This document shows, one piece after another, positions 1-10,700 of a stretch of DNA of 64,000 nt (position 1 is the stretch's first letter; each line of letters starts with the position of its first letter). The stretch lies in contig MCGE01000007.1 in the NCBI GenBank assembly GCA_002105175.1, positions 682,001-746,000 on the forward strand, given 5' to 3'. Below the pieces are notes generated by a model. It searched no databases. It saw nothing but the letters and a program-made list of their open reading frames with translations, and was not told the DNA's origin. A program made the translations under genes and the position numbers. This DNA comes from Absidia repens. Its lineage: Eukaryota > Mucoromycota > Mucoromycetes > Mucorales > Cunninghamellaceae.

Positions 1-289
1 CTTTTTAGAAATATAGAAGCAAGATGTGGAAGTTCGTCCAGGAACAATTATTTCTTTTGAGTAAAAGCTCTGGCGCTCCGCTGGAGCTTTTGGATATCTT
101 CCGATTTATTGGGTGTCAGAGTTTTTTATTGAAGTGTAGGTTCTGATGGGGTGGGATTAGAGTCTCGTCATATCACATTATGGTGGGCAGTCCCCTTGGG
201 GGGGGGCCGACCGTCGTGCTCAGCGCTCGTTAATTGTCCGTGTTGAAAAAGAGATATAGGATAGTGTTTAGTTGTGAAAAAAAAAAGTC

Positions 290-715
290 AATTCAACCTC
301 AGCCGCACATGATATATATAAATATTTTGGCTCCTATATTTTTTTTCCCTCTCTTTCTTTTCCTTTTTTTCCTTCGTCAAGGCCTGAATGATATGATGGT
401 AAGGCTCATTGGAGTACTGGTGATCTAGGATTAGTATTAGAACTTGAATTAGAGGCATTATAAAAAATGCAAAACAAACATCATGGGGAACCCCTTTCAT
501 TTTGGATTTGTGATTTCTAACTTTCACTAGATTAGCCTTCATTGTGGAATAGTGCCATTAGCTTAGGTTAGCTTTCGTTATAGTTTACACTGTATACATA
601 TCTGAATTAAATATATCTTGTATTTTTACCATTAATCTCTTTCATGACTTTTGTTGTCTCGTTGAATGGGCAGGAATAAAATCCGTGTGTGTGTGTGTAT
701 GCGTGTGTGTAGTTT
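290..715. repeat. long direct repeat, left copy
   Basis: About 420 bp that match 63260-63680 in the same orientation with scattered substitutions and small indels. Shared landmarks in order are a CT-rich tract, GAATGATATGATGG, TTAGAGGCATT, CATTTTGGATTT, AGATTAGCCTTCAT, TAGTTTACACT, ACATATCTGAATTAAAT and a closing GT-rich microsatellite. The middle part (about 410-510) is the reverse complement of part of 45080-45180 and carries, inverted, the core motif of the dispersed family. It encodes nothing recognisable. It is probably an old non-autonomous element or a segmental duplication. Confidence 0.75.
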
Positions 716-799
716 TGTGGTTTTCATTTGGGATTTTATAAGAGGCTTTTATTATTATCGTCATATGATGTGGGTACTAAGAAAAATAAACTGATGCAT

Positions 800-1720
800 A
801 CAGTATGTCTAGTCAAGCGTAGACTATAATATTTTATAGGGAAGATTACATTGATAACATGACACAGGTCCATCAGTATTGACCGGTAAAACAACAATAT
901 GCCTACATTTGATATTAAGTTATTCAGGACAGCCAACCAGGCATTGTGCTTTGAAGGGAGCGTGCAAAAGTGGTCAAGGTGGGTGAACCAGAAAGCAGGT
1001 ACTCAATAAGTAGCTCATAAAAAATCACACAATAACGGCATTTCTCACTGTCATTTGGATCATAGAATGGTTAACTAATATACATGCATATTTTATTGAA
1101 GTATATTGATAGGTACTAAACTAAAAACGAGAGGGTTCATTGTACCAAGAGATCTAATGGACGGATCAAATGGAGATAGTATGTGGCAGACAAATGAGGG
1201 TTCAAAGGAATGGACAGTTCTAATCTAAAGGCGCGATTACAAAAAGGTATCTAATATACGGCAAATGACCTAGTAAGACTGGAGGGACATTTGTTATTGA
1301 AGCATAATAGGTGTCTATACTAATCAAAAAGGGATGGTAGCAAAAAAAAAAAAAAAAACATAGAAAATCCTGTACCAAACATGGGAGAGATGAATGGGAC
1401 ATTTTCACTAAGACTGAAAAAAAGACATAGTTTATTGAGATGTTGATACATTTAGCTCAAACTAAGTTAATGGTGGGGGGTCCAAAAAGCCCAACTGATG
1501 GAGGTCCTAAATCCTGATTTCAAAATGAAAGGGTTTCCCCATGCGTGTTGTAATCCCTGAGCTGAAAACACCTCTAAACTAGTCCTGACACTAATCTAAG
1601 TCCAACATAACCTCAAAGAAGTTGACTAACGAAGAAAGAAAGAAAGAAAGAAAATGGAAAGAAAGAGCGGTAAAAAAAAAAAAGCGGGGGCGTAAATAAA
1701 GCCTCACGAAAACTATTTCG
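800..1720. repeat. dispersed repeat family, copy A
   Basis: Matches copies B (about 9550-10700), C (about 35460-36190) and D (about 56470-57510) as diverged but collinear sequence. Landmarks are ATTTTATAGGGAAGAT near 830, the GGGTTCATTGTACCAAG segment near 1132, a GGGACATTTGTTATTGAAG segment near 1284, AAATGAAAGGGTTTCCCCATG near 1523-1543, and AATCCCTGAGCTGAAAACA with CTAAACTAGTCCTGACACTA near 1551-1592. Ends are approximate. No transposase or reverse transcriptase reading frame was seen, so it looks non-autonomous. The distal motif near 1718-1735 is inverted relative to the other copies. Confidence 0.8.
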
Positions 1721-2883
1721 AATCCCGTCCACATGATTTTTGGATGTTTTTTCTGTCCATTGCAAAAAAGGAAACCCTTTTATTTTATTTTTTTTACTGA
1801 CTTCCGAGATACGGGAAGGGGGCGTTAATGAGTTGTTCTAAAAGTGGTCGTGATGGACACATAAAATACAAAAGGACCTCAATTTTTCATAACAGCGACC
1901 TATGACCCGTCACTGTTATACTAATTTTTTAGTTTGAGTTACTATAACGTCAAAGCGTCAGTCATCCAATTTGGGTTCGTCGATTGTAAATTATTATAAT
2001 ACATTAACAATCTAGAGGAGACAAAAACGTCCATATATGTCCTTACAAACACAAATAAAACCGTCACAATGACGACCGAGCACTATTGCCACTACTTTGT
2101 TCCTTCAAGCGAGAAAAACAGAACAAAAAAGGGCTACTAAACCTAGAAGTTCAGCTTTGTGTGATTTTTTTTTTCTGATATGATGCCACTTTTTATATTC
2201 TTCCAAAATACATTCAGCCATGCACCAACCACATGCATCGATACAGTACAGTACTGCATGGTGGATCGATAGAGCGATAGTTGGGCTCCTCTACATGGAT
2301 GATGATATTGTTCTTGCCGATTTTCATATTTAATTTTTTTTCAGGCAAGAGAAAACTTATTAGAACTTGCGAAAATTTCAAATGAATTAGGTGGGACGAA
2401 ACGGAGGGGCGGAACACAAATACAGTGTACATCACTGTGGATATAACAGCATTCGTTTCTGAGTTTATCTGGGACCAGATATTTGGTAAACTCTGTGTGG
2501 CGGATATCGAACTAGAAGGTCTACCGATGAAAACAACATTTATATATATACTGTACTATTTGTTATCGGGATGGGGCAGGAGACTATAATACTTGGCAAA
2601 AAAAAAAAAAAAAAAAAAAAACCACTCAGGAGGACGGTTACGACTTTATTTATTAACACAAAATTAAAAATTCTTCAATAAGATAAAAATAGAGAAGACA
2701 ATAAATCTTTTTTTATTGATACACGATAAAATACACAAGCGATAAATGTTGATGGAACAAAAAAATTTTTTTTTATTGATACAAGATAAAATACACAAAA
2801 TAAATAAATAAATATAAATAGTGGCAATATAATAAATAAATAATAAACTACAAAGTCTAAAAGGGGGAAGGTCAAATGTGAGA

Positions 2884-4681
2884 TCAATAACGATGTTGGT
2901 ATTCATTCGCTGGAGAAGATGGGCCAGCAGCGGAGGATGTTCGATGAAGAAGAGAAGGTTCGCCTGTGTAAGCGCCAGCACCAGCACCAGCACCCGTTGT
3001 ATACGCCATACCTGGACTCCCGCCTCCAGCAGTATCAGCACCACCAGCACCAGCGCCTAGAGACGATGAATGGGATAATTTGCTTCGTAAGGAGCCAGAT
3101 CGCGGCAGTTTGGCCACCACGGCTGCTACTACCCCCATAAAGCTTTGCGGTCGCCAGCGAGTATTGACTTGCTCCGCACCATCCAATGAGGGACTGCCGC
3201 CACTACCACCTGCTGCCGCTGCATTCTTGCGCCGATGGTTGTAATAGAGTAATCCTGCTAGCCCAAGTGCTGCAACACTACCAATGCCCACGCCAAGTCC
3301 AATGCCTAGATTGCGGTTTGTCACACTATTGGCCACCGTCAATGAATTCTCGTCGTCATCGCCGTCACCGCTAGTTCCAGTTGCGGATGCCCCATAAGAG
3401 GAAGATGTGCTATCAGTGCTTGTAGATGATGATGAGGACAAAGATGTTGTTGAAGAAAAAGTAGGTGCCGTCATTGTATTTATGGTGTCAGAAGTGGCAG
3501 TCGAGGGTTGTTCGTCAGAATTGGTCGCCGCTACAGCAGTGGATGATGGTGATGAGTCGGATGTGGTTTGTTTGTCCGTTGTGGGGCCTACAAAACTGCG
3601 CGAATGCGTGGCCTTCTGAGTCGGTGCTGCCGTTTTGTGACTACGCGTTGTCGTAGAACGCAATGACTTTGTTGACATTGTTGAATGACGCCGAGTTGAT
3701 GCTGTTGTATGTTTGGAGGTCGATTTCGTGTAAGCAACGCTTTTACTATGATGCGATGATTTTGACGTTGTTGTAGCATGCTTTGCAGATGATGTCGTAT
3801 GAGCAGAAGCTCTTGTTGTATGGTGTTGAGATTTTTGAGCAGGATGGTGAGAACGTATAGTTGTCGGACTATGGTGATGTGACCGCTCAGTCGATTTTGA
3901 CGATTGCTTTGATTTTGTGGAAGTAGGTTTGTTCGTTGTATGACGAGTGGTGGGTGTGGTAAGACGACTTTTGTGTGAGTGTGATGTGGATGATTTATGT
4001 GGTGTAGGTCGAGACTGATGTTGAGGTCTATACGTTGTCATTGTTGCTTTTCCTTTACTGGAGTGATGATGATGATATCGGCTGGTTTCAGAAAAGTGAG
4101 TTGATGTTGTAGTTGCGGATTTCGTGGTGGTTGGTGGTGGTATCATGGTGGAAGATAATGGAATATAAACTGTTGTAACGGTACATTGAGTAAATGTCAT
4201 TGTATTTGTGACATTGTAACACCACGTTTGAGTAATATTGTGACCAGGGATCATGGACCATGTTGAGGCGGTGGGTTGAGGTGTTATAGTAGATGATGGA
4301 GGGGCCGTAGTTGTTGTAAATGTAAACGAATTGGCGTTGCTATTCGGTAACGTCGTTGTTGAAGGGCTGGTGATGTTGGTACTAGTAGTGGTGGCATTTT
4401 TCGTATAATGTCGTACTAAAAAATTAAGTCAAATAATACAATATGTGAGTTCATTGTGTGCTTCTCTGTATTTTTTTCTTATTTCCTACTTTGCAGGAAT
4501 CCTTCATTTATCTTTGTGGATTCTTAAAAAAAAAAAAAAAAAAAAAAAAGACAGTTTTTGAGTATAAACTGGAATAGGGGAAGAGCATTGCATGGAGGAG
4601 GGAAGGTTTTTTACCATTCAGTTTTGAACAAAGGGCACATATTACAGATAGGCATAGAAGGAAGAAGGATCGAAATATCAT
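2884..4681 (-). CDS. single-pass cell-surface Ser/Thr-rich sensor-like protein
   Basis: Two exons, 4615-4681 and 2884-4415 (532 aa). The first exon is inferred. It starts at the ATG at 4681 and encodes a typical signal peptide (MIFRSFFLLCLSVICALCS), ends in phase 1 at a GTAAAA donor, and fits the TTTTTTAG acceptor at 4416 without a frame break. The mature protein has a short Asn/Thr-rich ectodomain, a Cys pair in the WCYNVTNT...TQC region, then a very long Thr/Ser/His/Lys-rich stretch suited to heavy O-glycosylation. One membrane segment follows (GLGVGIGSVAALGLAGLLYY) with a basic HRRK stop-transfer, then a Gly/Ser/Ala-rich cytoplasmic tail of about 120 residues. This architecture resembles fungal Wsc/Mid2 cell-wall stress sensors, but no WSC domain was seen, so the role is inferred from layout only. 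Confidence 0.75.
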
Positions 4682-5345
4682 GAAGACGCATTAAAAAACG
4701 ATTGTAAAATGGTAAAGGACTGTGAAGGGACGGAGGAAGAAAAAGTATAGGGAAAGAAGAGTGAAAAAAAAAGAATTGAAGGGGCACCAAAAATAAATTT
4801 GTAGATTATTTGGTGTAACCAGTCGGTAGCTGTGTTTCAATCCTCGAGTCTACGGATTAGGTTTCCCTAGTCTGGATCCCATCAAAAAAAAGAAAAAGAT
4901 TTAACCTATTCAATAAATTATTTTTAATTATCGCAGTATTACCACAGTATTACTAGAGTAATTTCTTGTATGAAAAAAAAAAAACATGTTATTGGACTCT
5001 ACCAAGATACTATGAAGAAAACTAAAAGAACACCAAATAATCATTATGTGTAACAGCTACTAAAACTATGCGAGGCATACCAAGGGACCTATTTATATAT
5101 CGTTTTCATAATGGAAACACAGACGGATCAGGATGATCATTGTTCTAGGCACCTACACGCGTAGATCACACACAATGGTTTTCTACCACCCCCGCTCCCT
5201 CTCTTCCACCCCAAAATATTTTTCATACTACAAATGAATTTTTTATTGGTTTTTTATCCGGAATTTGAAATAAACGTATAATATAATAATAAAAAAAGTA
5301 GTGCCTAGGCTCCATGACCTGATGGATAAGCCATCCTAGAAGAGC
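4682..5345. other. intergenic with a small inverted-repeat segment
   Basis: No coding sequence seen. It lies between the start of the sensor-like gene and the stop of the double-psi beta-barrel gene. It contains a 13-bp perfect inverted repeat bounding about 240 bp (4804-5042) and AT-rich tracts near 5270-5300. Confidence 0.6.
4804..5042. repeat. MITE-like segment with 13-bp terminal inverted repeats
   Basis: GATTATTTGGTGT at 4804-4816 is exactly reverse-complemented at 5030-5042, bounding 239 bp with no coding capacity. Near the ends GTAACCAG on the left and TGTGTAACAGCT on the right are also loosely related. No clear target-site duplication was found, so a miniature inverted-repeat element is only one reading; chance pairing in AT-rich DNA is the other. 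Confidence 0.3.
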
Positions 5346-6339
5346 TTAATGTTGATGTTTTTTTTGTTGCTTGCGCCGGCCAGCGGTAGAAGCTTTCTTG
5401 GGGTGATGTTTATTTTTATTTTTACGGCTGGAACAGCGATGACCTGGACGCTTGGATTTAGTGGCGGTAGGATGACCACGACTGGCGGACTTCGTTTTAG
5501 TTGTAGTATGACGACCATGGCCGGGAGCTTTAGTTTTGATGCTAGTGGTAGGACGTCCATGACCAGAAGATTTGGTTTTGGTGCTAGTAGGACGAGTATG
5601 GATGGAGGATTTAATCTTGGTAGTGGTAGGACGTCCATGACCAGAGGATTTGGTTTTGGTACTAGTAGGACGAGCATGGATAGAGGATTTAATCTTGGTA
5701 GTGGTAGGACGAAGGTGGCTTGAAGTCTTGCTGGTGACTCGGGCATGGCTAGTGGATTTATTGGGGGTCGTGCTGACTTTTGAGCTTGAGCTTGAATTTC
5801 CACCCTTGGAATAAATACCGGCACAGTTTGAATAATCCGTTTCGGACCAAGTAGCTGGAGAGGCATCGTATTGCTGACCAAACAATTCTTTGAAAGAAGG
5901 AATACTCAACTAAAAAAAAAAAACCAATTAGAACCCCGAAAAACCAGCTCATCAGGAGTCAGTCACTCACATCTAAACCTGCCCCACCCAGATCCACAGC
6001 AAGTGCATAGATGAACTTCTTGTTTTTCGTATTCACCACCTTGATACACTTGTTGCAGTCGGCCTTAGAATCTAAAGCCTGAACCGCAGTGATACGACTC
6101 AAATCCAAAGTGGCATAAGGCATGCCACAGGCAGGTGGATTGGTTTTTAATGCATCAGCAGCTAGAAGCACAAAAAAAAAAAAAGTTAAATAAAAATGAA
6201 CTTGCGCCTACAAAAATGACTTACGTAAACCAATATAATCTTGAGGTGTAATTTTTCCACTTCCTGAAAGAATTGCACGGACCGGCACAAAGGATAGAAA
6301 GGATGCTAAAAGAGTGATTCCAAAGACAGCAGATTTCAT
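5346..6339 (-). CDS. secreted double-psi beta-barrel (RlpA/expansin-like) protein with basic repeat tail
   Basis: Three exons, 6225-6339, 5971-6161 and 5346-5909 (289 aa), with GTAAGT and GTGAGT donors and clean frame joins. Residues 1 to about 24 form a signal peptide (MKSAVFGITLLASFLSFVPV). Residues about 25-125 match the fungal double-psi beta-barrel / barwin-like pattern: GSGKITPQDYIGLPADALK, NPPACGMPYATLDLSRI, a DCNKCIKV cysteine pair and IYALAVDLGGAGLDVS, closing with TWSETDYSNCAGI. Such secreted proteins act in the cell wall or extracellular space; enzymatic activity is usually not shown. The rest is Ser/Thr/Lys/Arg/His-rich and built from near-identical repeats around KSSGHGRPT and KSSIHARPT, about 78 bp per unit at the DNA level. 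The tail is extremely basic, which could favour binding to anionic wall polymers (inference). Confidence 0.85.
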
Positions 6340-7167
6340 GATTTAATAAAAGGAACAAAAAGGGATGGAATTGGTTTTCTTTTTCTTTGTATTTCTTTTT
6401 TGTTGAATAATGATAAAAAAAAAATGAATGAGGTGGCCCCTTTTTATATGATTTTATTGTAGTTGATATTTGTAGTAACAAAGACGTGTTTGAGTGGGTG
6501 TGTTTGAGATTTTTCAATGATGTGACCGAAAAGGGTAATTTGATTTTTCAGGAACGACATGTCGCCTTGCTTTATTTGGTCACTGGTAGTAGAAAACTAC
6601 TCAATCGCTAATATACAACCAATTTAAACATAATCATCCGAGCGTCGACAGTATGTTCTCTTTGGAGAAAAACAAAATCAATAAAAGACAATTCGTTCTT
6701 TTCAGTAGATTCTAAAGAAACATCAAGATTCATTTTTGTTTTCTACATTATGGATATGATAATACCTTTTCACTATAATATGAACAACCCAGCCATTTAT
6801 GATAAAGTTTCTTTCTTCTACCATGGTAGCACTCCATTATCCGATATTTGGGTTTATTTGTTTGCGCTTTTTGTAAATCGATGGTAATTAAAGTTTGAAA
6901 GGTATAAGGAGAGGCTTCACTTTAAGATTGATATAATAAATAATATTGATAATATTACACTCTATGATGCCTTATGACCCCGACGCGATCCCTGGCAAAT
7001 ATAATAATAATAATAATAATAATAAAGGGACGCCTCAACCCAGCTAACCCAAGGCAATGGTATACAATATATAAAAAACACCCTCATTCATACTGTTTTA
7101 TTGTTCAATAGTTCTTTTTGTCAAAATAAAATAAAAGAAGATTCTATATATAAAACTATTTCTAAAT
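6340..7167. other. intergenic, promoter of upstream-lying minus gene and 3' flank
   Basis: No gene seen. Near 6360-6420 lies the 5' flank of the double-psi beta-barrel gene. A TAA/ATA trinucleotide microsatellite runs about 6999-7025. The 3' untranslated region of the rhodanese/dioxygenase gene probably lies at about 7090-7167. Confidence 0.6.
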
Positions 7168-9110
7168 CTAATCCCGCCATTGTACCGGAATCTTAAAGAA
7201 TTGACCGGCTAGACCATCATCATTAATCGATTTCTCCTTGGATGGCAAGATCCCACCTCGTAAATTTGTCTAAAATGAATGAATAAAATAAAATTTTTCG
7301 TGAGTATTTTTTTCAATGGAGCATCCAAATAAAGGGATAATGTTACCTGTAAGGAAGGATGAATAAATCGTGGGGCTTTTAAGACCTTGTCTCTAGCACG
7401 TCGTAAATCCATGAATTCACCCAATGTAACATTATCATTGATCATCTTGTTGTGTTGCTTTTGTTTTTCTAAAAAGGTCATGACTTCATGCTATCATAAG
7501 GAAAACAAACCAAAAAAAAGGGAAGTCAAAACACTCATCACAATATAACAAATAAAAGCTTACCTTTCTATTGGGAGGAGGATAATCATGCCCAACGTAG
7601 ATTCGAGTATCATCAGGCCATGAAGTATACATTTTTTGAATGCTTTGATACAAATCTTTGGCACTTCCGCCGGGGAAATCACATCTTGCTGTACCTACAT
7701 CCGGCTAATCATTAAAGGAAAAAAAATCAGTCGTCAAAAAGTCTGTTGTGATTCCCAGTCCACTTACCATAAACAAGGTATCGCCTACAAAAGCGGCATC
7801 ACCAATACGATAAGATAAACAAGCGGGTGTATGACCAGGTGTAGCAATCACCGAGCACTGAATATTGTTTCCCAAGGTCCAAGTATCACCTTCACTGATT
7901 AGTTTGTCAAATTGATCCCCATTGAAGTGCATTTCCTCTTTGCTGAGATTATATCTTTTGGCAAATACTTCTTGCACCTTGGTGACATCCTTTCCTATCC
8001 AAAACTCCGGCTAAAATGTTTCCCGAAACAAAAAAAAGTCAGGCCATATATGTATGCCATTAAAGAAAAACGTAACTCTGCGTTTTTACCTTGGATGCCA
8101 ACCGGTCTTTGATATACCATGCTGCTGTCAAATGATCCTATAAATAATTAAAGTTGGAACATGAGCCAAAAAAAATAGAGACAAAAGATATCTGTAGCTT
8201 ATATATTGATTGTATAAATTGTCAAACTTACTGCATGGACATGAGTATCGATCACTTTGGTAACACGGAGATCATGCTGATGTATGAAATCGACCAATGT
8301 ACTAGCCGTTTCAGGATAAACAACGCCATCCAAAGGATCATAATCCAGCACAGAGTCAATCACATAGGCTTCCTTGCTATCTGTACAAGAAAAAAAAGGT
8401 GAGTAAAAGGAAAGTCAAATCCACTCCGAAAGACCGGCCCCGTCTCTCCTCTACGACGACCATCTCACATGCAATATTTTTTCCCACGCTTACCCAAATC
8501 AGTGACAATATATTGAGCAGTATCGGTATTTCCTTCCATGATGGTGTGCACCCAAGGCGAATGGTTGTTCATGAAGGGCTGAATAGGTAACCTGTCTTTT
8601 TGCCATTGACTGAATCCACCTTCGAGATTAAAGACACGCCGGAATCCCAATTCAAGTGCCAGGGTCGCAGCCTTTTCACTTCGTCGGCCGGAAGCACATT
8701 GGAACACAACCTATGATTGATAAAAGTGTCAATAATAACAATAAAACCAAAGCCAAAACAAAACCATGAGCGTGAGGTATGGAGGGGGGTGTTACCTTCC
8801 TAGAGGGATCGAGATCCTTCAAAACGGTGGAAAAGAGGCGTGGTTCATCTTCGGCTATATGATAGGGAATATTCAATGCGCCCTTGATCTTGCCATGGGA
8901 TTCGATTTCGTCATGGTTCCGGACATCAATCACTTGGATAGTATCACGAACAAAAGGTGTATTTGAGTTGGTGTTGGACAGCAATTGTGTATGGAGTTGT
9001 TGAGACGTGATGGTTTGTAATGTTGCGGTAGAGTACTGTCCCTTGCTGCCGTAGAAATAACGACCAAGAGTGTGCTTGAATGATGGTGATCGGACAGAAA
9101 GTAAAAGCAT
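7168..9110 (-). CDS. mitochondrial rhodanese-persulfide dioxygenase fusion (MBL fold, ETHE1/BLH type)
   Basis: Eight exons: 8796-9110, 8494-8710, 8232-8380, 8090-8137, 7768-8010, 7564-7704, 7347-7490, 7168-7269 (452 aa). The N-terminus (MLLLSVRSPSFKHTLGRYF) is basic and acid-free like a mitochondrial presequence. Residues about 35-160 form a rhodanese domain with IQVIDVRNHDEIESHG and an active-site loop CASGRRS (Cys at about 110). The rest is a metallo-beta-lactamase fold: THVHADH (about 223-229), ATPGHTPAC (His about 303), VGDTLF (Asp about 320), PDVGTARCDFPGG and VGHDYPP (His about 363). These are the iron ligands and substrate loop of persulfide dioxygenases, closest by eye to bacterial BLH-type enzymes, including the late ARDKVLKAPRFIHPSLQ and FFKIPV pattern. 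Expected role: glutathione persulfide oxidation plus sulfur transfer in sulfide detoxification. The rhodanese lies N-terminal, opposite to many bacterial dioxygenase-rhodanese fusions. Confidence 0.9.
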
Positions 9111-9549
9111 TAGGAATGAAGAAAAAGAAAAAGAAAAAGGGAAAAGAAGAAAAAGTCATTATGTGAATTGCCCAAAGTGAGTCGAGCGGCGATTTAAATT
9201 CCAATGCCGTTTCAACCGAGCGAGGTTCAAGATCGCTAAAATTCGCACTTTCAAAAAAATACAAGGAGATTCACTGGGATGCCATTGAAGTGAGGATTTT
9301 GAGACCATGATAGTAGACATTCCTGCTGCTTTGCACTTTAGCAGGCATTTTCTTGGAGCCTATTCGTCATGATTAAAGATATGTCGATTGAACTTCTGTG
9401 TATCGGAAAAAAAAACCACCGAGGTGGTGTATAGTCTTCATCGTTTTTCATTTTGACGGGCAACTCATTGGGCCAAACTGACTTTATTTGAAGGGGGGCG
9501 TGCCACTATACCATACGGAGTGAAAATAATGAGCTGGGTCATACTCTAG

Positions 9550-10700
9550 TCTAGCCTAGTGAAAGCTATATTATTTTATAGGGAAGATAAAACTGGCGAC
9601 ATAACCTGGCTTGATTAATAAAATAATAGATAAGTGGTAACGGAATGTCTTATATTGAATAACATAGAGCTGCAAGTAAGTCTACAGATTCTACGGAGGC
9701 TGGAAATAGCCGCAGTGGGTAAGCAGAAAGATTGAGCTACACTCACGGCATGGTCGAAGTTCCTTATTATGAATAAGTAAGAAAGTGGTGGGAGGGGAAT
9801 AGTTGTTATTGGTGATTATAATGACGGCATGGATTTGGTTTAATAATATCAAAAGTGGAGCGTGTATATATCTGCAATAATATATACGGTATTTAGTGAT
9901 TAAGACTGACAACTAATCACTAGCACCCTTATAAGAAAAATAATTATAGTGGTGGACCGGAAAGCGGGTGTTTTGATGGGACTCTGATGTAATAGCCTCA
10001 TTAATGACTTTTCTTGCAATCTAGTGAGTCAGGGGATGGTTAAAAAAAGGAAATGCTTTATTGAATTATAGTTAGTGGTCAAAAGTAAACTAAAGGTGTG
10101 GGACTCATTGTAACAAGGGATCTATTGGCGGCAACATTTTGGACACTAAAGGGAGATCTAAAGAGTACTCTACACTACTCTAAGGGGAAAAATATAGAAA
10201 AGAGCCTATAATCTTTAAAGAACATGAAGAGGGCTAAAGGTCCGCCTTCTATCAAAGTATAACAATGGACAACACTAATTAAAAAGGGGGTGAAGGTGAT
10301 AATAGCGGGATCTATTGCACTAGTTATGAGAGATACTGATGGGACACTTTTCATTGAAGGATGTAAAAAGAGACATATTTTATTCAATTGTAGATACAAA
10401 CTATGGACAAAATGATACTAAACTAAGCCAATGAAGGCTCCAAAAGGCCAACTAATGGTGGTCCTAAATCCTGAATCCAAAATGAAAGGGATTCCCCATG
10501 CATCTTGTAATCCCTGAGCTGAAAACCTTTCTAAACTAGTCCTGACACTATTCTGAGTTCAACATTGCGCTATAGAAGTTGAATGGTGGAGAAAAAATAA
10601 AAGGAAAAAATAATAATCAAAAGGAAAGAAAGCCGAAAAATAAAAAAGTTGGGAGAGAGAAAATAAAATATTTCACGTGGTCGGGATTTGAAAGATTTTG
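9550..10700. repeat. dispersed repeat family, copy B
   Basis: Collinear with copy A. Landmarks: ATTTTATAGGGAAGATAAA near 9573, GGGACTCATTGTAACAAGGG near 10099, AAAAAGAGACATATTTTATTC near 10366, CCAAAATGAAAGGGATTCCCC near 10478, AATCCCTGAGCTGAAAACC and CTAAACTAGTCCTGACACTA near 10509-10550, and the closing TTTCACGTGGTCGGGATTTG near 10671-10690. Non-coding. Ends are approximate. Confidence 0.8.

Larger units (their letters stand above)
1..2883. other. gene-free, repeat-bearing stretch
   Basis: No coding region with splice structure or family resemblance was found on either strand. It holds part of a long direct repeat (about 290-715), a full copy of the dispersed repeat family (about 800-1720), a GT-rich microsatellite near 690-714, a run of GAAA units near 1634-1651 and a 22-nt poly(A) near 2600-2621. 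The 3' untranslated region of the minus-strand gene that stops at 2884 probably lies at about 2640-2883. Confidence 0.6.

Noticed and set aside
800..1720. Repeat copies as LTR retrotransposon or DNA transposon
   Set aside because: No integrase, reverse transcriptase or transposase motif, no paired long terminal repeats bounding a coding core, and no clear terminal inverted repeats.
4490..4507. Short start exon MKDSCK for the sensor-like gene
   Set aside because: It ends in the wrong phase for the acceptor at 4416; the exon at 4615-4681 gives a signal peptide and the correct phase.
4804..4880. tRNA-like look (GGTGTAACCAGTCGGTAGC ... GTTTCAATCC) near the small inverted repeat
   Set aside because: No matching acceptor or anticodon stem can be drawn; the A- and B-box-like parts are not correctly placed.
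5349..5723. 124-codon plus-strand Gly/Ser/Arg-rich frame
   Set aside because: Antisense shadow of the tandem-repeat tail of the double-psi beta-barrel gene.
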